Part shown: in pieces, positions 17,349-26,013 of the stretch
How positions within the stretch are numbered: the first letter of the stretch is position 1
Layout of the letters: every line of letters starts with the position of its first letter
Source: Ponticaulis sp.
Lineage (GTDB): Bacteria > Pseudomonadota > Alphaproteobacteria > Caulobacterales > Hyphomonadaceae
Direction of reading: 5' to 3'
Length of the DNA: 64,000 bases
Assembly: GCA_002692725.1 (NCBI GenBank)
Contig: NZLU01000039.1
Span: 62,001-126,000, forward strand
Notes under the pieces: generated by a model
Seen by the model: the letters and a program-made list of their open reading frames with translations, nothing else
What the model was told of the DNA's origin: nothing
Databases searched by the model: none
Program-made: the position numbers and the translations under genes

Positions 17349-17505
17349 GGCGTGGCAACTGTCACCCATTTGACACAAGACAGAGATGATCTGTGTTAAT
17401 ACCCTTCTAAAGTCTCCGAATACTCCCGTTCACTGTCGCTTTCCTCTTGCCAGACCTCAGGTCTGACTTCACTCTCTGGGCAGAATAACTGGATTGAGGC
17501 CGAAA

Positions 17506-17910
17506 ATGATTGGCGTTGTCGTGGTCAGCCATGGAAAGCTCGCACGTGAGCTGGTCGCCGCTACTGAGCATGTGGTGGGCGAACAAAGGCGCTTTCGCGC
17601 AATCTCAATCGAACCTGACGACGATATGGATGCACGGCGCACCCAGATTCTGGAAACCGCTCAGGCCTGTGATGACGGTGATGGGGTCATCCTCTTGACC
17701 GACATGTTCGGTGGCACGCCGTCCAATCTTGCGATTTCCGTTATGGGACAGGGCAATATTGAAGTCCTGGCGGGCGTCAATCTGCCCATGCTGATCAAAT
17801 TGTCGGAAGTCCGCAATTCGCTGTCGCTGTCAGAAGCGGCTGAAGCGGCGCAGGAAGCTGCCCGGAAATACATCTCCATCGCCTCCAAGGTGCTTGTTAA
17901 GTCCGGATAG
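17506..17910 (+). CDS. PTS EIIA component, mannose family (EIIA-Man-like)
   Basis: A 134-residue phosphotransferase of the EIIA-Man fold. His9 in VVVVSHGKLA is the phosphorylation site, and LLTDMFGGTPSNLA is the conserved second motif. In alphaproteobacteria this protein accepts phosphate from HPr in an incomplete PTS that has regulatory rather than sugar-transport functions. The ATG follows a GAGG motif; the frame extends back to a TTG at 17494. It normally follows hprK, which is missing here, and precedes HPr by 4 bases. Confidence 0.92.
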   Translation: MIGVVVVSHGKLARELVAATEHVVGEQRRFRAISIEPDDDMDARRTQILETAQACDDGDGVILLTDMFGGTPSNLAISVMGQGNIEVLAGVNLPMLIKLSEVRNSLSLSEAAEAAQEAARKYISIASKVLVKSG

Positions 17911-17914
17911 TCCG

Positions 17915-18184
17915 TTGAGTTCGCGTCGCGTTGAAATCTGCAATCAGAGAGGCCTGCATGCCCGCGCATCTGCGGCCTTCTCTCGCATGGCCAATTCCTT
18001 TGACGCGCGGATTACGGTTGAGCGCGCGGGCATCACGGCCGACGGCAAATCCATTATGGAACTGCTGTCACTGGCCGCCAGCAAGGGGCTGGAAATCGAG
18101 ATTTCAGCCACAGGCCCGGATGCAGACGCCGCAGTGACGGCGTTGTCTGATCTGGTCGAAGCCCGGTTTGGCGAAGACATCTGA
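17915..18184 (+). CDS. ptsH: HPr phosphocarrier protein
   Basis: An 89-residue HPr. With the TTG at 17915 as start, the active-site histidine in QRGLHARAS is residue 15 and the regulatory serine in DGKSIMELL is residue 46, exactly the canonical numbering, which supports this start over the TTG at 17894. The gene lies 4 bases after the EIIA stop. Ser46 is the residue phosphorylated by HprK in regulatory PTS systems, yet hprK is not in this cluster. No EI (ptsP) gene is present in the window. Confidence 0.93.
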   Translation: MSSRRVEICNQRGLHARASAAFSRMANSFDARITVERAGITADGKSIMELLSLAASKGLEIEISATGPDADAAVTALSDLVEARFGEDI

Positions 18185-18194
18185 GCGTCAGGTT

Positions 18195-18782
18195 TTAACG
18201 TATACCATTTGCATCGCGGCGATCTGAAATCACCGGCCGGCGAACGCGCTCCAGCTCATCCTCGTCCTTGCGATCCTGGCGGCGTGACCGATCCGGCTCG
18301 AACGTGAAATTCTTCACCAGAATGCGTTGGTCAGCATCATCCGGATCCTGAAACCTTTGGGCAAAGGTCTGAAGGCCGAACACGAATTCTTCTTCATTTA
18401 CCTGACCGGGGATGCCGGACGGAAACGTTGTCGGATTGGCGATCACATCTGTATCGCTGCCGATCTTCAGGGCCCAGTCGCGCTGCTCGAGCGGTGTCAT
18501 CACGCCGTTTCCATCGGCATCGGCCAGTTGGAAGGTCCGGCGCGCGCCCGACTCGATTTCTTCTTCGGAAATCACAAAGTCCTGATTGGTATCGAAAGTC
18601 GCAAACAACAAGGCGCCAGGCTTGATATAGCGCGCGCCATTCAGATCACCCGCGCCGCCCAGTCGGATCGGCAATCTTTCCTGTGCTGACGCCATGGGAG
18701 CGGCCAGACAGACAAGCCCTGTGACGGTCGCAACGAGATATCCGAGTTTGTTCTTTACAACGCGTGACACGAGGTTCTCCAC
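18195..18782 (-). CDS. Secreted EF-hand calcium-binding protein
   Basis: A 195-residue protein with an N-terminal signal peptide ending near MASAQE (about residue 34), then at least two EF-hand loops: DTNQDFVISEEE and DADGNGVMTPLE, each with Asp/Asn at the chelating positions and Glu at position 12. The C-terminal tail is Arg/Asp-rich and probably unstructured. It should be periplasmic or surface-exposed and bind calcium. It converges with HPr (10 bases between the stops). Specific function unknown. Confidence 0.85.
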   Translation of the reverse strand: MENLVSRVVKNKLGYLVATVTGLVCLAAPMASAQERLPIRLGGAGDLNGARYIKPGALLFATFDTNQDFVISEEEIESGARRTFQLADADGNGVMTPLEQRDWALKIGSDTDVIANPTTFPSGIPGQVNEEEFVFGLQTFAQRFQDPDDADQRILVKNFTFEPDRSRRQDRKDEDELERVRRPVISDRRDANGIR

Positions 18783-19030
18783 AGTAAGACTTCATTCACC
18801 TTAGGCCGGACCAGCCGTTCAACCAATCCATTTTGTTTGCAGGTTGCTGAATTGTCACGTTTGAACAGCAGTTATCCGTCTGTCAAAAATGGAGGCAATC
18901 GAAAAATTGGGCGGATTTATTGACTGGAGTTCTAGTCAGGATCGAGAATGCGCGGTTAATACGTTTAGACAAAGTCCAGAATGTCGGATTTGGTCACCAC
19001 TATAATACGACCAGGATAGATCGTTCCAGA

Positions 19031-20122
19031 ATGTCGACAGCAATCATCCACATCGGTGTTCACAAAACGGGCACAACCGCGATCCAGAACTCCTTGCTAG
19101 CCAACAGGCAGGTGCTGAACAAATATGGGTATGACTATCTGCTCTTTCCGAATGAGAAAGCTCTGCGAGTAAAGGCTCACGATCACATCGCAGGGAATCT
19201 AAGGTTGAAGGTGGACAAGTCGGTCCTCACGAATATCGGACGCGCCATTGCCAATCCACTTCAAAACCATCTGAACCTTTTATTATCCGCTGAAAATTTC
19301 TTTGTGCCATACCGACCAAATGTCCACGGGCAATCAGAAACTCTTAGTTACATCGACGACCTAGGCAGCATGTTGAAGGGGTACGATCATATACGGGTTG
19401 TTTGCTATTTACGGCGCCAGGATCTCTGGATGGAATCCTTCTATCTTGAGTATCCTTACGCCTTGTCAAAATTGGGTCTCGATTTTCAGGCCTATCGGGA
19501 ACAATTCGGGCCTCCCCTGTATAAAGAACAGATCGATGCCTGGGCCAAACTGTGCGGTCCTGAAAACCTTGCGCTCAGATTGTATGAAGCGGATCGGTTT
19601 ACGGATGGAGATGTGCGCACCGATTTTTATGAGATATTAGACGTTCCAAGTACGGACGTGGTCCAGCACGCCGAGACCTTTCGTTCAAACAACATCACCA
19701 CACCTCGGGATGTGTATGAGTATTTGAGAATATTTCTCGCCGAAAACGGAGGAGTTGAACCGATCAGAAAATCGATCTTAGCGGATGTTGTTAGGCGTGT
19801 GTCTCAAAAGTTCCTGCTTGAATTCGAAATCAGAAAGTCCTGGCAACGAAGTTTGACCTATAACCAGCGACTCAGTTTGCTGGAAGATTGTCGTCAAGAG
19901 AATGAAGCTATCAGATCGGAGTATTTCCCAGATTTCTCAGGTGATTTATTCAAATTTGATGCGGATAAAGAGCGTGACTTAGAGCCCTATCCTGGCCTTT
20001 CGCCTGAGCGTCGGAACCGGATCCATCAATTGTTTGAGGCTGAATTGAATTCAGCTCAAACGCGGATGCAGGTGATCAAGAACGAAGTGAAGACGCGATT
20101 GAAGCAGTTTTTACCAGTTTAA
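19031..20122 (+). CDS. Sulfotransferase-family protein (PAPS-binding motif)
   Basis: A 363-residue protein starting MSTAIIHIGVHKTGTTAIQ; the HIGxHKTGTTxIQ motif is the 5'-phosphosulfate-binding loop of the sulfotransferase superfamily. A RRQDLWMESFYLEYPYAL region could correspond to the 3'-phosphate-binding segment, and the long helical C-terminus is typical of bacterial relatives acting on saccharides or capsules. Acceptor unknown. A longer frame begins at 18920, but ATG 19031 is the first that gives the family start. Base composition is AT-richer than its neighbours and it interrupts the usual HPr-ahcY order, suggesting acquisition. Confidence 0.75.
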   Translation: MSTAIIHIGVHKTGTTAIQNSLLANRQVLNKYGYDYLLFPNEKALRVKAHDHIAGNLRLKVDKSVLTNIGRAIANPLQNHLNLLLSAENFFVPYRPNVHGQSETLSYIDDLGSMLKGYDHIRVVCYLRRQDLWMESFYLEYPYALSKLGLDFQAYREQFGPPLYKEQIDAWAKLCGPENLALRLYEADRFTDGDVRTDFYEILDVPSTDVVQHAETFRSNNITTPRDVYEYLRIFLAENGGVEPIRKSILADVVRRVSQKFLLEFEIRKSWQRSLTYNQRLSLLEDCRQENEAIRSEYFPDFSGDLFKFDADKERDLEPYPGLSPERRNRIHQLFEAELNSAQTRMQVIKNEVKTRLKQFLPV

Positions 20123-20151
20123 CGGTCTGATGCGACGGTCATTTCGCAAAC

Positions 20152-20173
20152 CATATAAAGAAATGTTTATATG
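20152..20173. promoter_or_regulatory. Perfect inverted repeat before ahcY, probable operator
   Basis: CATATAAA (20152-20159) and TTTATATG (20166-20173) form a perfect 8-base inverted repeat with a 6-base spacer. It ends two bases before the -35 element of a good promoter for ahcY. ArsR-family regulators such as SahR, known to control S-adenosylhomocysteine recycling in Proteobacteria, bind AT-rich dyads of this type; assignment to SahR is inference. Confidence 0.6.
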
Positions 20174-20175
20174 AT

Positions 20176-20204
20176 TTGCTGATTATGAAGCAGGCTGTTA
20201 TAGC
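20176..20204 (+). promoter_or_regulatory. ahcY promoter
   Basis: TTGCTG (20176-20181) and TATAGC (20199-20204) are separated by 17 bases, close to a sigma-70-type promoter, 42 bases before the ahcY start and immediately downstream of the inverted repeat. Confidence 0.55.
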
Positions 20205-20245
20205 ACCTCAAAACTATCATCCGACTGCTCAACAGGAAGCTGCTA

Positions 20246-21640
20246 ATGTCTCAAGATTATCAGGTCGCCGATATTTCCCTCGCTGAATACGGACGCAAGG
20301 AAATTGAAATTGCTGAAACCGAAATGCCGGGCCTCATGGCGGCGCGGGCTGAATACGGCCCATCGCAGCCCCTGAAAGGCGCCCGCATTGCCGGCTCTCT
20401 GCACATGACCATTCAGACAGCGGTCCTGATCCAGACGCTCGAGGCGCTCGGTGCCGACGTCCGCTGGGCGAGCTGCAACATCTACTCCACCCAGGATCAC
20501 GCCGCGGCGGCTGTCGCGGATGCAGGCACGCCAGTCTTCGCCCATAAAGGTGAAACACTCGAAGAATACTGGGATTTCGCAGACAAAATCTTCGAATGGC
20601 CAAATGGCGAGATCGTCAATCTCATCCTCGATGATGGCGGTGATGCGACCATGTATATTCTGCTCGGTGCTCGCGCTGAGGCCGGTGAAGACGTTCTACC
20701 AAATCCTGAATCCGAGGAAGAAGAAGTTCTCAAAGCGCAGATCAAAAAGCGCATGGAACAGTCTCCGGGCTGGTTCACCAAGGTGAAAGCAAACCTTAAG
20801 GGCGTGTCTGAGGAAACCACCACGGGTGTGAACCGCCTGTATCAGCTCATGAAAAAGGGCGAACTGCCCTTCCCGGCCATCAATGTGAACGACTCCGTCA
20901 CCAAGTCGAAATTCGACAACAAATATGGCTGTAAGGAATCCCTCGTCGACGCGATCCGTCGCGGTACTGACGTGATGATGGCCGGCAAGGTCGCCTTCGT
21001 CGCTGGCTATGGTGATGTCGGCAAAGGCTCTGCGGCGTCTCTCGCGGGCTCCGGCGCACGCGTCATCGTCTCGGAAGCTGACCCGATCTGTGCGCTTCAG
21101 GCGGCAATGGATGGTTTTGAAGTCAAAACGCTCGAAAGCGCGCTTGACCGCGCAGACATTTTCGTCACGGCCACCGGTAACAAGTCGATCATCACTGTTG
21201 ATCACATGCGCAAGATGAAAGACATGTCGATCGTCTGCAATATCGGCCATTTCGACAATGAGATTCAGGTCGAAGCTCTGAAGAATTTTAAATGGACGAA
21301 CATCAAGCCACAGGTCGACATGGTCGAATTCCCGGATGGCAAGCGTATCATTCTTCTGTCTCAGGGCCGTCTGGTGAACCTTGGCAACGCAACCGGCCAC
21401 CCGAGCTTCGTGATGTCAGCGTCGTTCACAAACCAGACGCTGGCGCAGATCGAGCTCTGGACGAAGGGCGATCAGTATAAAAACGAAGTCTACACGCTTC
21501 CAAAAGCGCTGGACGAGAAAGTGGCCGCCCTCCACCTCGACAAGCTCGGCGTCGAACTCACCAAACTCGACCCGGAACAGGCGGCCTATATCGGTGTCTC
21601 ACCCGAAGGCCCCTTCAAGCCAGAGCATTATCGGTATTAG
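20246..21640 (+). CDS. ahcY: Adenosylhomocysteinase
   Basis: A 464-residue NAD-dependent S-adenosylhomocysteine hydrolase that converts SAH to adenosine and homocysteine, maintaining the methylation cycle. Visible motifs: [21 protein letters not shown] and [15 protein letters not shown] at the N-terminal substrate site, the NAD-binding [23 protein letters not shown], and the C-terminal FKPEHYRY that reaches into the neighbouring subunit. Normal length. In related genomes ahcY follows ptsH directly; here a sulfotransferase gene and an EF-hand gene intervene. A strong terminator follows. Confidence 0.97.
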   Translation: MSQDYQVADISLAEYGRKEIEIAETEMPGLMAARAEYGPSQPLKGARIAGSLHMTIQTAVLIQTLEALGADVRWASCNIYSTQDHAAAAVADAGTPVFAHKGETLEEYWDFADKIFEWPNGEIVNLILDDGGDATMYILLGARAEAGEDVLPNPESEEEEVLKAQIKKRMEQSPGWFTKVKANLKGVSEETTTGVNRLYQLMKKGELPFPAINVNDSVTKSKFDNKYGCKESLVDAIRRGTDVMMAGKVAFVAGYGDVGKGSAASLAGSGARVIVSEADPICALQAAMDGFEVKTLESALDRADIFVTATGNKSIITVDHMRKMKDMSIVCNIGHFDNEIQVEALKNFKWTNIKPQVDMVEFPDGKRIILLSQGRLVNLGNATGHPSFVMSASFTNQTLAQIELWTKGDQYKNEVYTLPKALDEKVAALHLDKLGVELTKLDPEQAAYIGVSPEGPFKPEHYRY

Positions 21641-21696
21641 ACAGCCCTGAGCCCGTTCTATGTGGACCGAAAGGTTCACGAGAAGGAACTGAATTT

Positions 21697-21730
21697 AATC
21701 CCACTCCTGTCCGGGAGTGGGATTTTTTAT
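21697..21730 (+). terminator. Rho-independent terminator of ahcY
   Basis: An 11-base perfect stem, AATCCCACTCC (21697-21707) with GGAGTGGGATT (21714-21724), loop TGTCCG, followed by T-rich sequence (six consecutive T at 21723-21728). One of the clearest terminators in the window. Confidence 0.93.
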
Positions 21731-21741
21731 TACAAGGTTTG

Positions 21742-23154
21742 CTATCCACCCATCTCCAGCACACCCTCCACCAGCACGTCCATATCGCTCAACTGCGTGC
21801 GGTGATTGGTGATGTTCACGCGAATGGCGAGCTTGCCATCAATCCGGGTTGTTGATGGCGCCGCGATCCCGCTTTCCTGCAGCCGGATCACCAGCTCCTG
21901 ATTAAACCCGTCCAGATCATCAGCGGACCCGTCACCCACATATCGGAAACAGCAGATATTCAGTTCTTCATAGCTGAGAAGCTCCAGCCCCGGCTCGCGC
22001 GTCACCCGGTCGGCCAGATAGGCCGCCTGCGCAATATTCGCATCGACAATCTGCCCCAGCCTGTCCGGGCCATGTTCGATCAACTGCGCCCAGACTTTCA
22101 GCGCGCGAAACCCGCGTGAGAGTTCAGGGCCGTAATCCACCGGCCAGGGCTTGGCGGACCCGAGGCCACGCTCCAGCCCGGTAAGATAGTCCGGATCATC
22201 CGAAAACGCCGCCCGATGGGCCGCTTCATCCCGGATCAGCACACACCCGGCATCGTAATTCACCTGCATCCATTTATGGAAATCGAAGCCGATCGACGAG
22301 GCCCGCTCAATCCCGCTCAGGCGGTGGCGATGAGCGTCGCTCAGCTGCAGCGCTGCCGCGAACGCCGCATCCACATGAAACCATAAGGCCTCGCGCGCGG
22401 CGATATCCGCACAGCCGGACAGGTTGTCAATGGCGCCCCGATTGACCGTTCCGGCCGTCGCGCAGACGATGAATGGCGTTAGCCCGTCAGCGCGATCCCG
22501 CTCTATCGCGCTGTCAAGCGCGGCCAGATCCAGACGGCCGCGCTCATCCATCTCAATCTTCCTCAGAGCCGATTTTCCAAGCCCCAGAAGATCGAAGGCC
22601 CGGTCGAGGCAGGAATGCCCACCGGCGGAGGTATAACCGACCAGCGATTTCTGGTCCCGCACGCCTGTCTCGCGAACGTCCGCGCCCAAAGCCTCATCTC
22701 GCGCCACTTTCAGCGCAATGATGGTGGCCGCGCTGGTCCCTGTGGTGATGAGCCCGCTCGCATCATCCGGCAGGCCAAACAGCTGCCGCGCCCAGTCAAT
22801 GACAGCGCGCTCAACCTTTATGGCGCCGGTATTGCGGCCCCCACAATTGGCGTTCAGCGCTGCGGCGATGATATCGGCCATCAGGCCAGACGGCGTGCCT
22901 GCGCCATGTACCCAGCCGAAAAAGCGCGGATGCGTATTTCCCACGCCATAGGGCAGGAGGCCTCTCAGCGCCGCGTCAGCCGCCGCTTCGCCCTGGCCGA
23001 GCTTATCCGGTGTGAGGTCGGGCTGAACCCCCTCGGGTGCGTTCCAGACAGCCCCCTCGTCATAGCGCTCCATCCGGTCGATTACGGCGTCCAGCATGGC
23101 TCGCGCACGTTCGCGGGATTGGGCCCAGTCTTCCGGGTCGAGTGAGTCTGACAT
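21742..23154 (-). CDS. PLP-dependent amino acid decarboxylase (group II)
   Basis: A 470-residue group II pyridoxal-phosphate decarboxylase related to aromatic L-amino acid decarboxylases. The PLP lysine lies in IGFDFHKWMQVNYDAG; GTSAATIIALKVARD and VDAAFAAAL (the Asp that contacts the PLP ring nitrogen) are also visible. The ATG at 23154 (MSDSLD) is preferred to a TTG at 23166. Substrate could be an aromatic amino acid or a relative; the sequence does not settle it. It stands alone, facing ahcY tail to tail across the terminator. Confidence 0.85.
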   Translation of the reverse strand: MSDSLDPEDWAQSRERARAMLDAVIDRMERYDEGAVWNAPEGVQPDLTPDKLGQGEAAADAALRGLLPYGVGNTHPRFFGWVHGAGTPSGLMADIIAAALNANCGGRNTGAIKVERAVIDWARQLFGLPDDASGLITTGTSAATIIALKVARDEALGADVRETGVRDQKSLVGYTSAGGHSCLDRAFDLLGLGKSALRKIEMDERGRLDLAALDSAIERDRADGLTPFIVCATAGTVNRGAIDNLSGCADIAAREALWFHVDAAFAAALQLSDAHRHRLSGIERASSIGFDFHKWMQVNYDAGCVLIRDEAAHRAAFSDDPDYLTGLERGLGSAKPWPVDYGPELSRGFRALKVWAQLIEHGPDRLGQIVDANIAQAAYLADRVTREPGLELLSYEELNICCFRYVGDGSADDLDGFNQELVIRLQESGIAAPSTTRIDGKLAIRVNITNHRTQLSDMDVLVEGVLEMGG

Positions 23155-23222
23155 GCGAGCATCCAAGGGGTGAAGTTTTCTGGCTGTCTAAACCGACGCC
23201 CATCCTGGATGCAATCCAGTCC

Positions 23223-23555
23223 TTACTTGCCCAATCCGATCTTGTATTCCCAGACGTCGCCTTCCTCATCCGAATATCCGGAATGAACACACTCGGCCGG
23301 GCGGGCGGGTAAGTTGGAAGAAGGTAACATTCGTTCCCATATTGGGGTGGCAAGGGGAACTTCCGATGAATCGTCAAATAGTGGTGCCGAAACGGGCTTG
23401 CCTGCATACTGTACGTCTGGAACCCCGATCTGTGGGCAGTCGGTTTTTGACACCGTATCCGTCGAAGCGGGACCGGTCGGCTCAGAATGTGCAAGCCCTG
23501 TGGAGCTCAAAACCAGGTTGAGCCCCAATATGGGTAAGGCATTTCGAAGTTTCAT
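23223..23555 (-). CDS. Small secreted hypothetical protein
   Basis: A 110-residue protein with a signal peptide (about residues 1-23, ending LAHS) and a GAAGGAG ribosome binding site 7 bases before its ATG, which supports translation. The mature part is Pro/Ser/Asp-rich with two cysteines (DCPQIG and ECVHSG) that could form a disulfide in the periplasm. No family recognised. It lies alone between the decarboxylase and the chemoreceptor gene, both on the same strand. Confidence 0.65.
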   Translation of the reverse strand: MKLRNALPILGLNLVLSSTGLAHSEPTGPASTDTVSKTDCPQIGVPDVQYAGKPVSAPLFDDSSEVPLATPIWERMLPSSNLPARPAECVHSGYSDEEGDVWEYKIGLGK

Positions 23556-23690
23556 AGCGCTCTCCTTCAGACTTGCAGACTAAACCAAAAGGAGAGATCG
23601 GAATAATTACAAATTATTCGCCCGTTGTCGCCGCACTGAATCATTCATGCGGCGACGGTTTGGGAAAGTCAGGCAGAAATCCGCATGGGC

Positions 23691-25382
23691 TTATCCTGCG
23701 AGCAGGCTTTGCACGAAGGCGGCAGACTGTGACTGCACATAGCGGGCACGTTCCACCAGACTGTCGGCTTCCTCGCCAATGCGGCGTGCGGCCTGGCCGG
23801 TTTCGTTGGCGATGCCGGCGACTTCCTGAATGGACCCCGTCACCAAACTCGCAGACGAAGCCGCACCGTCGACATTCGAAGCAATCTCGCGCGTCACGCT
23901 GTTCTGCTGGTTCATGGCAGCGGCGAGTTCTGTCGAAACATCGTTCAGTTTGAGGATCATGTCTCCGACGATATCAGAGGCAGACTCTACATCTCCTGCA
24001 GACCGACGAACCGCCGCAATCTGATCGGCCACATCACTTGTCGCCTGCGCAGTCTGCGACGCCAGATCTTTGACCTCCGCCGCAACCACGGCAAATCCCT
24101 TGCCCATCTCACCGGCGCGTGCCGCCTCGATCGTGGCGTTGAGCGCGAGAAGATTGGTCTGCTCAGCGATATCTGCAATCAGTCGCACAACGGATTCAAT
24201 GTCCGTGACCACTTGAGACAATTTGCGGACTTCAGAGGTCACGGCCTGCCCGGCCGTATCGCCTTTCTGAGCCATCGACGCGACATCGGTCACCTTGTTG
24301 GAGATTTCGGAGATAGACACCGACATCTCCTCTGCCGCACTGGCAACAGCCGTCACATTGCTTGCCGCGCTGGCCGTCGAATCGGCTGCCTCATTTGCGC
24401 GCTGGCCGGTATTTTCTGCCGCTTCCATCATGGACTGCGAGGCGCTTTTCAGAGATTCGATCGAACCCGAAATCTCAGAAAGGGTCGACATCACCGTGTC
24501 TTCAAAAGACCGGGCGAGCTTCTGCATGGTTTCGCGCTTTTCCTCTTCCGCGCGGGCTTTCGTCTCGGCCTGTTCCTGCTCCAGTTCTGCTGTGCGGTGC
24601 AGGTTCTTCTGGAATACGATCAAAGCGCGAGACAGTTCACCAACCTCATCCTTAGCCTCATAAACCGGAACATGCACATCGGCTTTTCCGGATGCGAGAT
24701 CCATGGTCACATCGCTAATGCGACGCAATGGGCGGGCCACCATCATATTGACCGTCCAACCAAGGAAGATAGATGCAAACAGCGTAATGACCGCGCCTGC
24801 GATCGCGATGATCAGGATCCAGTTTGAGGCTTCTTTCGCGTCTGCCGAAGCCGCCGCCCCCATGGCGCGGACCTCATTCACCACATCAATCAGCATACTG
24901 TCTGCTTTGTTAAAACGACGACGTCCTTCGCCTTCGCTCTCACGCTCACGGGCATAATCGACCGTATCAAGGCGTTCCATCATTTCGAGCTGGCGGGTCA
25001 TCCAGTCACGGGAATAGGTCAGCCAGACGGTTTTGGCTTCGCTGATCTGGCTGGAATATTCCGGCGCGACGTCAGCGAAATGAGCTTCGAGCGTGTCGAA
25101 CTTCTGGCTCAGCGTATCTGTCCGACTTAGAAAGTCATCACGATAGGCGGTGTCAGAAGACAGCATGAAGCTGTCGCCGACTTTCGCCTGAGCCATCAGC
25201 CCACTTTGCAAATCGCTGACCTGCTCGCGGAGGGCTGACAGGGAGAGGTTTCTCTCAGACGCACTCGACGCTGAGAGAATGTTGACCACGGTTGCTGCAC
25301 CCGCACTGAAACAGATCAGCGCCAACAGCAGAAATGCCCCGAATGTTTTTTGGGCAATCGACATTTTGTTCAGAAATTTCAC
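23691..25382 (-). CDS. Methyl-accepting chemotaxis protein
   Basis: A 563-residue chemoreceptor: membrane helix (about 12-32), a helical periplasmic region (about 33-185) resembling a four-helix bundle, second membrane helix (about 188-210), HAMP, then the cytoplasmic signalling domain with the conserved hairpin [28 protein letters not shown]. It lacks a C-terminal CheR-tethering pentapeptide. The GTG start overlaps the stop of the secreted Cache gene (GTGA) and follows AGGAG, so the two are translationally coupled. Its own periplasmic domain lacks a visible Cache motif, suggesting that it reads the separate Cache protein. Confidence 0.92.
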   Translation of the reverse strand: MKFLNKMSIAQKTFGAFLLLALICFSAGAATVVNILSASSASERNLSLSALREQVSDLQSGLMAQAKVGDSFMLSSDTAYRDDFLSRTDTLSQKFDTLEAHFADVAPEYSSQISEAKTVWLTYSRDWMTRQLEMMERLDTVDYARERESEGEGRRRFNKADSMLIDVVNEVRAMGAAASADAKEASNWILIIAIAGAVITLFASIFLGWTVNMMVARPLRRISDVTMDLASGKADVHVPVYEAKDEVGELSRALIVFQKNLHRTAELEQEQAETKARAEEEKRETMQKLARSFEDTVMSTLSEISGSIESLKSASQSMMEAAENTGQRANEAADSTASAASNVTAVASAAEEMSVSISEISNKVTDVASMAQKGDTAGQAVTSEVRKLSQVVTDIESVVRLIADIAEQTNLLALNATIEAARAGEMGKGFAVVAAEVKDLASQTAQATSDVADQIAAVRRSAGDVESASDIVGDMILKLNDVSTELAAAMNQQNSVTREIASNVDGAASSASLVTGSIQEVAGIANETGQAARRIGEEADSLVERARYVQSQSAAFVQSLLAG

Positions 25383-25999
25383 AGTCCGAGCTCCTGCCTG
25401 CGAGAAAGTTCGGTGAGGTTCAGCTCAATCGTGCTGCACCCGATGACTTCACCCTCATCATCCAGTGTCATATTGACCTGAACGACCCAGATGCCTGTAT
25501 CCTCAAGAAATTCGGGCTCATCGATGAAGATGGCGCCTTTTCCAAGCGGCACGGTCTTCTGGAATTTGGCTTCGTCGCCTTGCCAGAAGTCACTGGTGAT
25601 GGAGCTTTGCCCCACATTGAGGCCCTTCAGATCCATGACGAAGATCTCGTTATAAAGGCCTTTGGACTGCGCCTGTTGACGCAGCAGATAAGTCGAAACC
25701 GGGCTGCCAAGGGCGGCAGCAATATAGGGTTGGGCCCCATCACCGTCCTTTTCCCGAAGCCAGGCCTGATCCAGCTCATCAACTTCAGTCTGAGACAGCG
25801 AATAGGTCCGTACATTGCGAGCGCGAACCGCTGAGACAACGACCGGATGAGACACCATTTCGCTCAGCTCTGTCATTAACGCTTCAGATACCAACGCATC
25901 GACCGACGGCTCGGGAGTGTTCTGCCGGGCCAGGGCCGGGAGGGTCAAGCTGGCCATCGCGAATGAAGCCAGCAGGGGAAACCGCAGAAATTTATTCAT
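25379..25999 (-). CDS. Secreted Cache/PDC-type sensor protein
   Basis: A 206-residue protein with a cleavable signal peptide (about 1-25, ending PALARQ) and no membrane helix. The mature part has the Cache/PDC pattern: a long N-terminal helix, [32 protein letters not shown] in the first sheet, then [20 protein letters not shown] in the last strands. Cache domains are normally inside chemoreceptors or kinases; here one is free in the periplasm and its gene overlaps the chemoreceptor gene by 4 bases. It probably binds a small ligand and presents it to the receptor. Second gene of the porin-Cache-receptor operon. Confidence 0.8.
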   Translation of the reverse strand: MNKFLRFPLLASFAMASLTLPALARQNTPEPSVDALVSEALMTELSEMVSHPVVVSAVRARNVRTYSLSQTEVDELDQAWLREKDGDGAQPYIAAALGSPVSTYLLRQQAQSKGLYNEIFVMDLKGLNVGQSSITSDFWQGDEAKFQKTVPLGKGAIFIDEPEFLEDTGIWVVQVNMTLDDEGEVIGCSTIELNLTELSRRQELGL

Positions 26000-26013
26000 G
26001 GTACAGGTCTCTG

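Noticed and set aside
20123..20245. SAH riboswitch before ahcY
   Set aside because: The leader lacks the conserved SAH-riboswitch core; the clear elements are a DNA dyad and a promoter.
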